Shown here: piece by piece, positions 1 through 6,777 of the stretch
Numbering within the stretch: position 1 is the stretch's first letter
How the letters are laid out: the number at the start of each line of letters is the position of its first letter
Assembly: GCA_964462985.1 (NCBI GenBank)
Contig: CAYXAA010000023.1
Coordinates: forward strand, 10,935 to 74,934
DNA from: CAYXAA01 sp964462985
GTDB lineage: Bacteria > Pseudomonadota > Alphaproteobacteria > Rhizobiales > Stappiaceae
Direction: 5' to 3'
DNA: 64,000 nucleotides
Program-made: the position numbers and the translations under genes
Notes under the pieces: generated by a model
What the model saw: only the letters and a program-made list of their open reading frames with translations
Told to the model about the DNA's origin: nothing
Databases searched by the model: none

Positions 1-140
1 TCGTACCCTCGACCGAGCCGCCAACTGGCGTCGGTGAGCCGGGCGTACCGCCGATCGGTCCGGCGGTGGCCAATGCCATCGCCGCCGCCCGCGGCGAGTG
101 GATTGAGGCGCTGCCGCTGTCCAAACACGGACTGGCGTAA
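1..140 (+). CDS. C-terminal fragment of a xanthine dehydrogenase-family molybdopterin-binding subunit
   Basis: Only the last 45 codons are inside the window; the gene starts upstream of base 1 and ends at the TAA at 138-140. The visible tail contains GEPGVPPIGPAVANAI, which resembles the C-terminal signature of the large molybdopterin-binding subunit of molybdenum hydroxylases, where GE precedes a helix of the active-site domain. The closest resemblance I recall is to isoquinoline 1-oxidoreductase beta-type (IorB) subunits. The substrate cannot be told from this piece. The next gene is convergent, with a hairpin between them. Confidence 0.7.
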   Translation, partial: VPSTEPPTGVGEPGVPPIGPAVANAIAAARGEWIEALPLSKHGLA

Positions 141-165
141 GCGTCAGCCCCTTGGCCAAGATAGA

Positions 166-196
166 CAGGAGGGCTGCCGCTTCGGCAGCCTTCCTG
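166..196. terminator. 13-bp hairpin between convergent genes
   Basis: Positions 166-178 pair with 184-196 (12 Watson-Crick pairs and one G-T) around a 5-base loop. It lies between the convergent ends of the molybdopterin subunit (140) and the small membrane protein (236). Neither side has a clear T-run, so a bidirectional terminator is inferred from position and stability only. Confidence 0.5.
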
Positions 197-235
197 CCTG
201 ATGGCGGCGACACACGGATTTTGCCGGCCACCTGT

Positions 236-712
236 TCAGGAGGGCGCGTCCGTCGGCTGTTCCGCCGGCACCCGCCAGTTTCCCGCTGAACGCCCGGCTA
301 TGAGCCAATAGACGAAGCCGGCGATGAAGCCTGCGGCGACCACAACGGTCGACCCGGGTCGAACGGCCGGCTCTGCGGTGGCACTGCCAAAGGTCCACAG
401 GCCAAAGGCAATCAAGCCGCCGGCGGCAAGATGAAAGATGATGCCCTTGAGGCGCAGCGCTTCGGCGACAACGATCGCGACGCCTGCCGGGATGAAGGCG
501 GTGGCACCCAAGATGCTGGCCCAGACCAACGCCGTTCCCACGGCAGCGGCGAAGGCGGCCGGGTCCTGCTCGAAGCCTTCCGGGCGGAATAATCCCCAGG
601 CGAGAAAGCCGCCGGCGGCGATCAGCGACAGGACGAAACCTGTGACAATCCTCAGAAGCTGCAGGGCAAGCTTGCCGCCGTCGACCATAGTGCGATCATA
701 CGTACCGCTCAC
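236..712 (-). CDS. Small four-helix membrane protein downstream of rlmN
   Basis: This 158-residue protein has four hydrophobic segments, roughly residues 17-42, 52-85, 88-108 and 120-140, and a short polar C-terminus, so it should be an inner-membrane protein. I recognise no functional motif. Its ATG overlaps the rlmN stop codon (ATGA at 709-712), so it is probably translated from the rlmN mRNA by coupling. Similar small membrane proteins sit beside rlmN in other Hyphomicrobiales, as far as I recall; the function is unknown. Confidence 0.75.
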   Translation of the reverse strand: MSGTYDRTMVDGGKLALQLLRIVTGFVLSLIAAGGFLAWGLFRPEGFEQDPAAFAAAVGTALVWASILGATAFIPAGVAIVVAEALRLKGIIFHLAAGGLIAFGLWTFGSATAEPAVRPGSTVVVAAGFIAGFVYWLIAGRSAGNWRVPAEQPTDAPS

Positions 713-1932
713 GCCGACGCGCCGGCTTCCAGCGCCCCACGATCCCTCTTCCTGAGACGTTCAGTCTCAGACTTGAGCTGACCGCAGGCAGCAAAGATAT
801 CGCGGCCGCGCGGAGTGCGTATCGGTGAGGCATAGCCGGCACGGTTGACAACATCGGCGAAGGCCTCGATCTGCTCCCAGTCGGAGCACTGGTACGGCGA
901 ACCGGGCCAGGGATTGAACGGGATCAGGTTAATCTTGGCCGGAATGCCTTTCAGCAGGCGCACCAGTTCCCTGGCATCGGCAAGGCTGTCGTTAACGTCC
1001 TTGAGCATGACGTACTCGAAGGTGATGCGCTTGGCGTTGGAGAGGCCCGGATAGGCCCGGCAGGCGTCGAGCAGGGCCTTGATGTTCCACTTCTTGTTGA
1101 TCGGCACCAGTTCGTCACGGAGGTCGTCACGCACCGCGTGAAGCGATATCGCCAGCATGCAGCCGATCTCGGCACCAGTTCGGGAGATCATCGGCACGAC
1201 GCCGGAGGTCGACAGGGTTATGCGGCGCTTCGACAGGCTGAGGCCATCGCCGTCGGAGGCGATAAGCAGCGCTTGCTTCACCGCATCGAAATTGTACAGC
1301 GGCTCGCCCATGCCCATCATGACGATATTGGAGACCAGCCGGCCTTCGGAGGGCACCGCTGCGCCGTCCGGCGTCGCAGCGTCGGGAAAATCGCCGAGGC
1401 GGTCGCGGGCGACGAGAATCTGGGCGAGAATTTCCTCAGCCGTCAGATTGCGCACCAGGGTCTGGGTGCCGGTGTGGCAGAAGGTGCAGGTCAGCGTGCA
1501 TCCGACCTGGGACGAGACGCAGAGCGTGCCGCGCCCTTCTTCGGGAATATAGACCGTTTCAACCTCGACCGGCCGGCCTGCGCCTCGCGGCGGAAAGCGG
1601 AACAGCCATTTTCGGGTCCCGTCGACGGAAATCTGTTCGGAGACGATCTCCGGACGGGCGATGGCAAACTTCTCGGCAAGCTGACGACGAAGATCCTTCG
1701 AGACGTTGGTCATGGCCTCGAAGTCGGAAACGCCGCGCACATAGAGCCAGTGCCAGAGCTGACCTACGCGCATTCTGAGTTGGCGTTCAGGCACGCCGAT
1801 GTCGGCGAGCGCCCGACCCAGGACTTCGCGAGAAAGCCCGATCAGGCCGGGCAGCGCGGCAGCGGTCGGTGACGACGGGGCAACCGACTGGCGAAATGGG
1901 GCGGAACGCGCGAGATCGAGCGTGACGGTCAT
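709..1932 (-). CDS. rlmN: Dual-specificity RNA methyltransferase RlmN
   Basis: RlmN is a radical-SAM enzyme that methylates C2 of A2503 in 23S rRNA and of A37 in some tRNAs. The 407-residue protein carries the Cx3Cx2C cluster motif at Cys145, Cys149 and Cys152 (CTLTCTFCHTGTQ), the GMGEPLYN SAM-binding segment and the conserved C-terminal Cys in FAACGQL, which takes part in the methyl-protein intermediate. The frame is open upstream to a GTG at 2034. I chose the ATG at 1932 because the extra 34 residues look non-coding and a terminator-like hairpin with a T-run lies just before 2034. The start lacks a good Shine-Dalgarno sequence. The downstream membrane gene overlaps by 4 bases. Confidence 0.95.
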   Translation of the reverse strand: MTVTLDLARSAPFRQSVAPSSPTAAALPGLIGLSREVLGRALADIGVPERQLRMRVGQLWHWLYVRGVSDFEAMTNVSKDLRRQLAEKFAIARPEIVSEQISVDGTRKWLFRFPPRGAGRPVEVETVYIPEEGRGTLCVSSQVGCTLTCTFCHTGTQTLVRNLTAEEILAQILVARDRLGDFPDAATPDGAAVPSEGRLVSNIVMMGMGEPLYNFDAVKQALLIASDGDGLSLSKRRITLSTSGVVPMISRTGAEIGCMLAISLHAVRDDLRDELVPINKKWNIKALLDACRAYPGLSNAKRITFEYVMLKDVNDSLADARELVRLLKGIPAKINLIPFNPWPGSPYQCSDWEQIEAFADVVNRAGYASPIRTPRGRDIFAACGQLKSETERLRKRDRGALEAGASA

Positions 1933-2035
1933 GACACTGGAGTCCGACGATGCGAAAGACTTGCCACCTGCGGCGCGCCCGGATTCCGGTCTCCGCACGC
2001 GAGGAACGGCATGCGGCATGCTACGCCGCGCCACG

Positions 2036-2070
2036 AAAACGAGAGGCGGCGGCCTCTGCCACCGCCTCTT
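2036..2070 (-). terminator. Intrinsic terminator after the IalB-family gene
   Basis: On the minus strand AGAGGCGG (2069-2062) pairs with CCGCCTCT (2049-2042) across a 12-base loop and is followed by CG and TTTT at 2039-2036. It lies about 70 bases past the stop of the IalB-family gene and before rlmN on the same strand. A second perfect stem (2091-2097 with 2104-2110) lies between it and the ialB-like stop and has no T-run. Confidence 0.55.
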
Positions 2071-2137
2071 CCATTGATCTTGCTATATAGCGCAAACTGC
2101 GCGGTTTGCGAAAGCTTTCCGCTGGGCGTCAGTTAAG

Positions 2138-2647
2138 CTAGTTGCAGGCCTTGTCGGCGGCCCCGATCGCGGCGGTTACACCGGACAGAGAATATCTGTA
2201 GCTCGTCTGGGTGCCGCGGCCGGATTCGCCGCTGACCGTCATGGCGCGGCCTGCCTTCATCGCGGCGACGAGTTGCTTTTCCTGGGCCGCATTTTCAACC
2301 CAGGCGCCATCGCCTTTAGTAAAGAGCGTGAACTTGGTGCCATCGACGTCCACGGTAACGGATGAACCTTCCTTGAAGGGATAGCCGACCATCACCATCG
2401 GTTCGTTGTTGACTCCCTCGCCCGGCCGGTTGGAGACGAAGAAGAAGACGTCGCCGTGGTTGCGGTCGGAGGGCGACATTTGCGTCGGCTTCGACAGGGC
2501 ATAGCAGACCTTGCCCTTGGCACCGCCGTAGGAATACGCGGCCCAGTCCTTGAACTGCTCGATGAGCGTTGGCGTCTGCGCGAGCGCCGCCCCACCCGAA
2601 AGAGCGAATGTCAGGAAGGCCGTAACCAACGTTCGTGCTTGCATCAT
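2138..2647 (-). CDS. Invasion-associated locus B (IalB) family exported protein
   Basis: This is a 169-residue protein with a signal peptide (about residues 1-24, ending SGGAALAQ). The rest matches the IalB family of small alphaproteobacterial exported proteins, with the pattern WAAYSY...KVCYALSKP, then DVFFFVSNRP, and a C-terminal Cys (KACN) that could pair with the first Cys. IalB was named in Bartonella for a role in erythrocyte invasion, but the family is common in free-living species and its biochemical role is unsettled. The open frame extends to 2998, but the ATG at 2647 begins the signal peptide and follows an AAGAAG element. The gene is monocistronic: its own promoter region with a palindrome lies upstream and a terminator downstream. 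Confidence 0.85.
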   Translation of the reverse strand: MMQARTLVTAFLTFALSGGAALAQTPTLIEQFKDWAAYSYGGAKGKVCYALSKPTQMSPSDRNHGDVFFFVSNRPGEGVNNEPMVMVGYPFKEGSSVTVDVDGTKFTLFTKGDGAWVENAAQEKQLVAAMKAGRAMTVSGESGRGTQTSYRYSLSGVTAAIGAADKACN

Positions 2648-2708
2648 GTCAAACCGCTTCTTGTGGGCTTCAATTCGAGTCGAATTCCGCTTCCCATATA
2701 CACCGCAT

Positions 2709-2725
2709 TTTAAGGTTACCTTAAA
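2709..2725. promoter_or_regulatory. Perfect 17-base palindrome upstream of the IalB-family gene
   Basis: TTTAAGGT and ACCTTAAA form 8-base arms around a single T. The site is 62 bases upstream of the ialB-like ATG. On the minus strand a TATATG element (about 2695-2700) follows at a distance that would put the palindrome over the -35 region. This geometry suggests an operator for a dimeric regulator; which one is unknown. Confidence 0.5.
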
Positions 2726-2874
2726 CCGGGTTACGAAAGAGTTGAAAAGCTGGAATGCGGGGCTGAAGAACGGGAACGGCACCCGGTAAACTGCGGCATT
2801 GCCTGTCGGCGACGCATTCGGCAAGAATGGGGCAAGAGTGTGGCCGAGGGTGGGGCAGAGCGACGCGGTTCGGC

Positions 2875-3378
2875 TCACAGGTACCCAATCGCTCGGCCGC
2901 AGCCGATCACCGACAGCCACAGCGCAGCCGACAGAATACCGGCCCAGCGGAAGCGCGATATCGTGCCGCGGGAGTCGACCTGGGCCAGCAGCCGCCAAGC
3001 CGGAACCAGACGAAGCGCGAGTGCGTTGAGAACGGCAAATATGATCAGCGAGAGCTTCAACTGCATCACCGGCATGGCGAGATATTCGTTCGCCCGCACC
3101 GATATCATCAGGACGCCCGTCGCTACCGCGACAAGAACCCCAAGCACCGAGACCGGCACCAGCACCCGCTTCAGATCGTATAGCGGCACGGATTTCCAGA
3201 ATCCCATCAGTCGAAGGTCGAGCGGCAGGATCGCGCCAAATAGCAGCGCGATGCCAACGACATGGCCGAAATTGACAAAGGGATAAAGGTAGGGCGAGCG
3301 CCGCATCAGGCGCGCCGCCTCGGAATTCTGCAGGTAGGAGGCGGCCACGCCAAGGTCAAGGTACTGATAAAGGTCCAA
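2875..3378 (-). CDS. DUF6644-type membrane protein
   Basis: This 167-residue integral membrane protein has about four hydrophobic segments (near residues 34-55, 68-93, 107-128 and 143-165). Its features FVNFGHVVGIALLFGAILPLD and DLRLMGFW match the DUF6644 family as I remember it. The biochemical role is not known; a membrane-embedded His in the first segment could bind heme or metal. Translation probably begins at a TTG (3376-3378), six bases after the DUF6152 stop, with no clear Shine-Dalgarno sequence, so coupling to the upstream gene is likely. The pair forms a two-gene operon. Confidence 0.7.
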   Translation of the reverse strand: MDLYQYLDLGVAASYLQNSEAARLMRRSPYLYPFVNFGHVVGIALLFGAILPLDLRLMGFWKSVPLYDLKRVLVPVSVLGVLVAVATGVLMISVRANEYLAMPVMQLKLSLIIFAVLNALALRLVPAWRLLAQVDSRGTISRFRWAGILSAALWLSVIGCGRAIGYL

Positions 3379-3384
3379 GGGGGA

Positions 3385-3792
3385 TCAACCGGATCGTTCG
3401 GGATAGAAGTCGTAGACTATACCTTGAACCGTGATCCGTTCAGCCTTCATTCGGTTCTCACTGTGATCCCGCGAGCGATGGCCGGAAGCGACGACCTCCT
3501 GGCCCGTTGCAATACGACCCTCTTCGAGCCCCACGCTGCGCAGCCGTGACGGCGGGCCGAGCTCAACCCGCCACACCGTACCTTCTGCGTCAACGTCAAG
3601 CAGGCCGTGCGGCGGCCCCAGGTAGATCTCGGTAATCACGCCGGTCAGCTCGAACTGTCCATCCTCCGCCCAGCGCCAGCCGTGATGCGCGGTTGCCGGG
3701 CCGGCAACAAGTGCGGCGGCGGTCGAAAGCAGGAGGCTGCGCCGGCTGAGCTGTACTGCGTTCCAAGCCGATCGAGTGTGTTCTAGCGTCAT
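3385..3792 (-). CDS. DUF6152-type exported protein with Tat-like signal
   Basis: This is a 135-residue protein with a twin-arginine-like leader (SRRSLLLSTAAALVAGPATA, about residues 16-36). The mature protein starts with AHHGWRW and is predicted to be a small beta-rich periplasmic domain (TGVITEIYLGPPHGLLDV...WRVELGPPSR). The early HHGW and later glycine/proline pattern fit the DUF6152 family, often found beside DUF6644 membrane proteins. The paired histidines suggest metal binding, which is inference. The ATG follows a GGGGAGAA ribosome site. It is co-transcribed with the membrane gene six bases downstream. Confidence 0.7.
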   Translation of the reverse strand: MTLEHTRSAWNAVQLSRRSLLLSTAAALVAGPATAHHGWRWAEDGQFELTGVITEIYLGPPHGLLDVDAEGTVWRVELGPPSRLRSVGLEEGRIATGQEVVASGHRSRDHSENRMKAERITVQGIVYDFYPERSG

Positions 3793-4093
3793 GGCTGGTT
3801 CTCCCCGTCATCCGTCCCTTGCGGCAAAATATAGGGCAACCTCCTTCGCAGCGGATATCAACGCCGATCACACCTTACGGCGCCGTCACTTTCGCCGCAC
3901 CCCGTTCCCTATGGGCGTGGTCGATATGCTTAGGACGGCGCCCTGCCGCGCGCCGCGACACCAAAGGTGGGCGGCACCGCCACTCCGTTGGTCGGAAGCG
4001 GTCTGTCAGGCTTTCCCTGCTGGACAGAATGTGAACATGAGAACGAGTATCTCGGTGCGGAGAGGGAGGGGGCGGCTGTTTCAAGGGATACCG
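3793..4093. other. Divergent intergenic region, 301 bases
   Basis: This separates the leftward DUF6152 gene from the rightward unrecognised gene. The downstream reading frame stays open across it (from 3776), but the translated stretch is arginine-, proline- and cysteine-rich and unlike a protein N-terminus, so I treat it as non-coding. I see no clear promoter boxes or hairpins. Confidence 0.5.
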
Positions 4094-4996
4094 ATGAAGC
4101 TAAGCGAGCTGCAGAACTACAAGTGCTGGATTGACAAAACTCCGCATGAGATTTTCTTTGCCGCCAAGGCATACGGCGGCTGGAAATGCGTCTTTCCCCA
4201 AGGCAGGCCCTTTCCGGTCTGGGCCAGCAAGGTCCGAAACTACTTCAATACCCTTCCGACGACCCTGACGCGGCTCCCGGAGACAAATGCGAGACATCTT
4301 CTCGACCGGCCGCAGTTCCTGCCGTTTCTCGTCCGCGCCAGAAACGACTCCTGGGCGAACAGAACCTACCGGGACTACCGGCGAAAGCCGTGGGGATACG
4401 ATCCGCCGCCGTTCAAGCCGCACCCGCGCGCTCCTGCCAAAATCCCGGAACACATTATGAAAATGTCCGAGAAAGAGGCGATCGCGCAGCAGACGGCGCT
4501 GTCCGGTGACGTCTATCTCGACAACCTCAACAGGCCCTGGTTCCAAATGGCAGCCGGATCCACGATCTATCACTGGGGAGACCATCCCGACTCGCCCACC
4601 GCCGAGGCGATCTATCAGGACGTCATCATGAGACAGAACGATACACCTGTCTTCAAGCTGATCTGTCCGGACGACAATGGCGGATCCTGCGAGGTAATTA
4701 TCCACAACGCCGAAATAAGGAACGGGCCGTATAACAATCGAAGCAAGGCTATTGGCGAGGTTGGCAAGAAGATCATCGTAAAGGCGGCCATCATCGTGGA
4801 TCCGATCCTGCAGGGCTCATACAACTACTGCGAGACGACGACCCAGGGATTGGCCGAACACGAAAGGTGCGATGTCAAGCCGCACGTTCACAACTCATTT
4901 TTCTATGTGAACCCGCCCGATCCGTACGCCGCTCTTGCGGCACGGAGGTTTCCGGTGCTCGACCGGGAGAGAAAGCCTCTTGCGGAGCAAGCCTAG
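4094..4996 (+). CDS. Unrecognised 300-residue protein
   Basis: I do not recognise a family. The ATG at 4094 follows AAGGGAT at good spacing. The protein has no signal peptide or membrane helix. It is rich in Trp, Tyr, Pro and Asn, and its Cys residues fall in KCWID, WKCVF, LICPDDNGGSCEV, NYCETT and ERCDVKPHVHNSFFY. The N-terminal 130 residues are basic and proline-rich (RRKPWGYDPPPFKPHP). The C-terminal half (from VYLDNLNRPWFQMA) looks like a folded alpha/beta domain with a Cys- and His-rich end. Codon use is less GC-biased than its neighbours, which hints at more recent acquisition. It stands alone on the plus strand. Confidence 0.7.
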   Translation: MKLSELQNYKCWIDKTPHEIFFAAKAYGGWKCVFPQGRPFPVWASKVRNYFNTLPTTLTRLPETNARHLLDRPQFLPFLVRARNDSWANRTYRDYRRKPWGYDPPPFKPHPRAPAKIPEHIMKMSEKEAIAQQTALSGDVYLDNLNRPWFQMAAGSTIYHWGDHPDSPTAEAIYQDVIMRQNDTPVFKLICPDDNGGSCEVIIHNAEIRNGPYNNRSKAIGEVGKKIIVKAAIIVDPILQGSYNYCETTTQGLAEHERCDVKPHVHNSFFYVNPPDPYAALAARRFPVLDRERKPLAEQA

Positions 4997-5125
4997 AGTG
5001 GGGTCACTCGGAACGGAGTGGCGATCTCCGGTGCGGTTAAAGACCCGAGCAGGATGGGCGCCGTCGGGATGAACTGAGATCGCTTACATAGGTGATCGAA
5101 GTCGGCGGCCCCCATTGACTCCCCC

Positions 5126-5392
5126 TCACTTTCCCGTCATGACGTTGCGCAACGCGTCCCAACAGGCGACAGCCAGCATGGCCCTGCCGATCGACGACAT
5201 CGCCGGCTTTCTTCCGACCGCTTGCGCAGCGGCGATGTCGGGGTGTGCGCCGACAGCCGGTGTCGCGGGGATAGCCCGCACCAAAACCAGCATCACGATC
5301 AAAACCACGACGACCGCTTGACGGTGCCTCTCGACCCGCGCTCCCCCGGGTCCGAAGGGGGGCCGGAGAGCCGGAGGCGTGGTGACGCGCAT
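5126..5392 (-). CDS. Possible small single-span membrane protein
   Basis: This 88-codon frame starts with ATG after a weak ACCGGA element. It encodes a basic N-terminus, a strong hydrophobic segment at about residues 27-43 (AVVVVLIVMLVLVRAIPA) and a tail with no recognisable motif. The positive-then-hydrophobic order resembles a signal anchor, which is the only support for it being real. It overlaps plus-strand frames of similar length. I could not match it to any family. Confidence 0.25.
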   Translation of the reverse strand: MRVTTPPALRPPFGPGGARVERHRQAVVVVLIVMLVLVRAIPATPAVGAHPDIAAAQAVGRKPAMSSIGRAMLAVACWDALRNVMTGK

Positions 5393-5448
5393 TCCGGTGT
5401 GGGGAGCGGGCCTGGAGCATCAAGGATGTTCCGGATATTCGATGGACC

Positions 5449-5490
5449 GATCAACCGTTCCGCCTTGCGTCCCGCGCAGGCGGGTTGATC
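5449..5490 (+). promoter_or_regulatory. Leader hairpin immediately upstream of the asd ribosome site
   Basis: GATCAAC (5449-5455) pairs with GTTGATC (5484-5490). An inner stem pairs CCGCCT (5460-5465) with AGGCGG (5478-5483), with GCG/CGC closing a 5-base loop. The stem ends one base before the AAAGAGGA ribosome site (5492-5499). It could affect asd translation or mRNA stability; no known riboswitch class is matched. Confidence 0.45.
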
Positions 5491-5506
5491 CAAAGAGGAC
5501 AGATTG

Positions 5507-6538
5507 ATGGGTTACAAGGTCGCGATCGTCGGCGCCACAGGCAACGTGGGCCGCGAGATGCTCGACATCCTGGACGAGCGCGGGTTTCCGGCCGACGAGG
5601 TGGTGGCGCTCGCCTCGCGCCGCAGCCAGGGCGTGGACGTGTCGTTCGGCGACAAGACGCTTAAGGTCAAGGCGCTGGAGCACTACGACTTTTCCGGCAC
5701 CGACATCTGCCTCATGTCGGCCGGCGGCAGCGTTTCCAAGGAATGGGCGCCGAAGATCGCGGCACAGGACTGCGTCGTCATCGACAATTCCTCGGCTTGG
5801 CGCTACGACGCCGATGTGCCGCTGATCGTGCCGGAGGTCAATGCGGATGCCATCACCGGCTTTTCCCGGAAGAATATTATCGCCAATCCGAACTGTTCGA
5901 CGGCGCAGCTCGTCGTGGCGCTGAAGCCGCTGCACGATGCCGCGACGATCAAGCGCGTGGTGGTCGCGACTTACCAGTCGACCTCGGGCGCTGGTAAGGA
6001 TGGCATGGATGAGCTGTTCAACCAGACCCGCGCCGTGTTCGTGAACGACCCGATCGAGCCGCAGAAGTTCACCAAGCGCATCGCCTTCAACGTCATTCCC
6101 CACATCGACGTCTTCATGGAAGACGGCCAGACCAAGGAAGAGTGGAAGGTCACCGCCGAGACCAAGAAGATCCTCGACCCGAAGATCAAGGTCACCTGCA
6201 CGGCGGTGCGCGTGCCGGTGTTCATCGGTCACTCGGAAGCGGTCAACATCGAGTTCGAAAAGCCGATCACGGCGGAAGAGGCGCGCTCGATCCTGCGAGA
6301 GGCACCGGGCTGTCTCGTCGTCGACAAGCAAGAGGACGGCGGCTACGTCACGCCGTATGAATGCACCGGCGAGGACGCGACCTATATCTCCCGGATCCGC
6401 GAGGACGCCACTGTCGAGCACGGGCTCAACCTGTGGGTCGTCTCCGACAACCTCAGGAAGGGGGCGGCACTCAATGCGGTGCAGATCGCGGAGGTGCTGG
6501 TCAACCGTGGGCTCTTGAAGAAGCAGAACGCGGCATGA
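5507..6538 (+). CDS. asd: Aspartate-semialdehyde dehydrogenase
   Basis: This cytoplasmic enzyme reduces L-aspartyl-4-phosphate to L-aspartate-4-semialdehyde with NADPH, the branch point to lysine/diaminopimelate, threonine and methionine. The 343-residue protein has the N-terminal dinucleotide motif GATGNVG (residues 9-15) and the active-site Cys130 in NPNCSTAQ, and its length is normal for the family. The ATG at 5507 is preferred over the TTG at 5504 because AAAGAGGA (5492-5499) is well spaced from it. In many rhizobia asd lies beside leuD and leuB; here leuD is 54 kb away and the neighbour is the PQQ operon. Confidence 0.97.
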   Translation: MGYKVAIVGATGNVGREMLDILDERGFPADEVVALASRRSQGVDVSFGDKTLKVKALEHYDFSGTDICLMSAGGSVSKEWAPKIAAQDCVVIDNSSAWRYDADVPLIVPEVNADAITGFSRKNIIANPNCSTAQLVVALKPLHDAATIKRVVVATYQSTSGAGKDGMDELFNQTRAVFVNDPIEPQKFTKRIAFNVIPHIDVFMEDGQTKEEWKVTAETKKILDPKIKVTCTAVRVPVFIGHSEAVNIEFEKPITAEEARSILREAPGCLVVDKQEDGGYVTPYECTGEDATYISRIREDATVEHGLNLWVVSDNLRKGAALNAVQIAEVLVNRGLLKKQNAA

Positions 6539-6547
6539 CGATTGCGG

Positions 6548-6568
6548 CCCATGCCGCGCTGGCATGGG
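6548..6568 (+). promoter_or_regulatory. Hairpin between asd and pqqA
   Basis: CCCATGCC (6548-6555) and GGCATGGG (6561-6568) form a perfect 8-bp stem with a 5-base loop, 10 bases after the asd stop. No T-run follows, so it may act as a weak or Rho-assisted terminator, or as a processing site ahead of the pqq transcript. Confidence 0.35.
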
Positions 6569-6656
6569 TCGTCGCCCCACTAAAGTACCCTTTTCCCGCC
6601 ACGGTCATTCTCTATCCTTGAGCATCTTGCAGGACCCAAGGAGGAGAGGACTTGCG

Positions 6657-6761
6657 ATGAAGACCTGGACCAAACCATCGATGAAGACCGTGGAAGCCGG
6701 CTTTGAAGTGACCCGCTATATGCCGGCGGAAATCGGAACCTGCGGCCGCAAGAAGAAGTAA
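6657..6761 (+). CDS. pqqA: PQQ precursor peptide PqqA
   Basis: This 34-residue ribosomal peptide supplies the glutamate and tyrosine that become pyrroloquinoline quinone. The conserved E-x3-Y pair is visible as Glu17 and Tyr21 in FEVTRYMPAE, with an MKTWTKPS-type N-terminus. The ATG at 6657 follows a strong GAGGAGAGGA ribosome site. The peptide is bound by PqqD and cross-linked by PqqE, both encoded downstream as one fused protein. A strong ribosome site fits the usual excess of PqqA over the enzymes. It is the first gene of pqqA-B-C-DE, with only 16 bases to pqqB. Confidence 0.95.
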   Translation: MKTWTKPSMKTVEAGFEVTRYMPAEIGTCGRKKK

Positions 6762-6777
6762 CGCGGTCGAAAAACAT

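Larger units (their letters stand above)
4997..5506. other. 510-base region between the unrecognised gene and asd
   Basis: It holds a possible small minus-strand gene (5126-5392), overlapping low-quality frames on the plus strand, and a strong hairpin just before the asd ribosome site (5449-5490). The base composition is as GC-rich as coding DNA. I see no lysine riboswitch or other known riboswitch. Confidence 0.5.

Noticed and set aside
4997..5506. Lysine riboswitch before asd
   Set aside because: The region is too GC-rich and lacks the conserved multi-helix junction elements; only the single hairpin near the ribosome site stands out.
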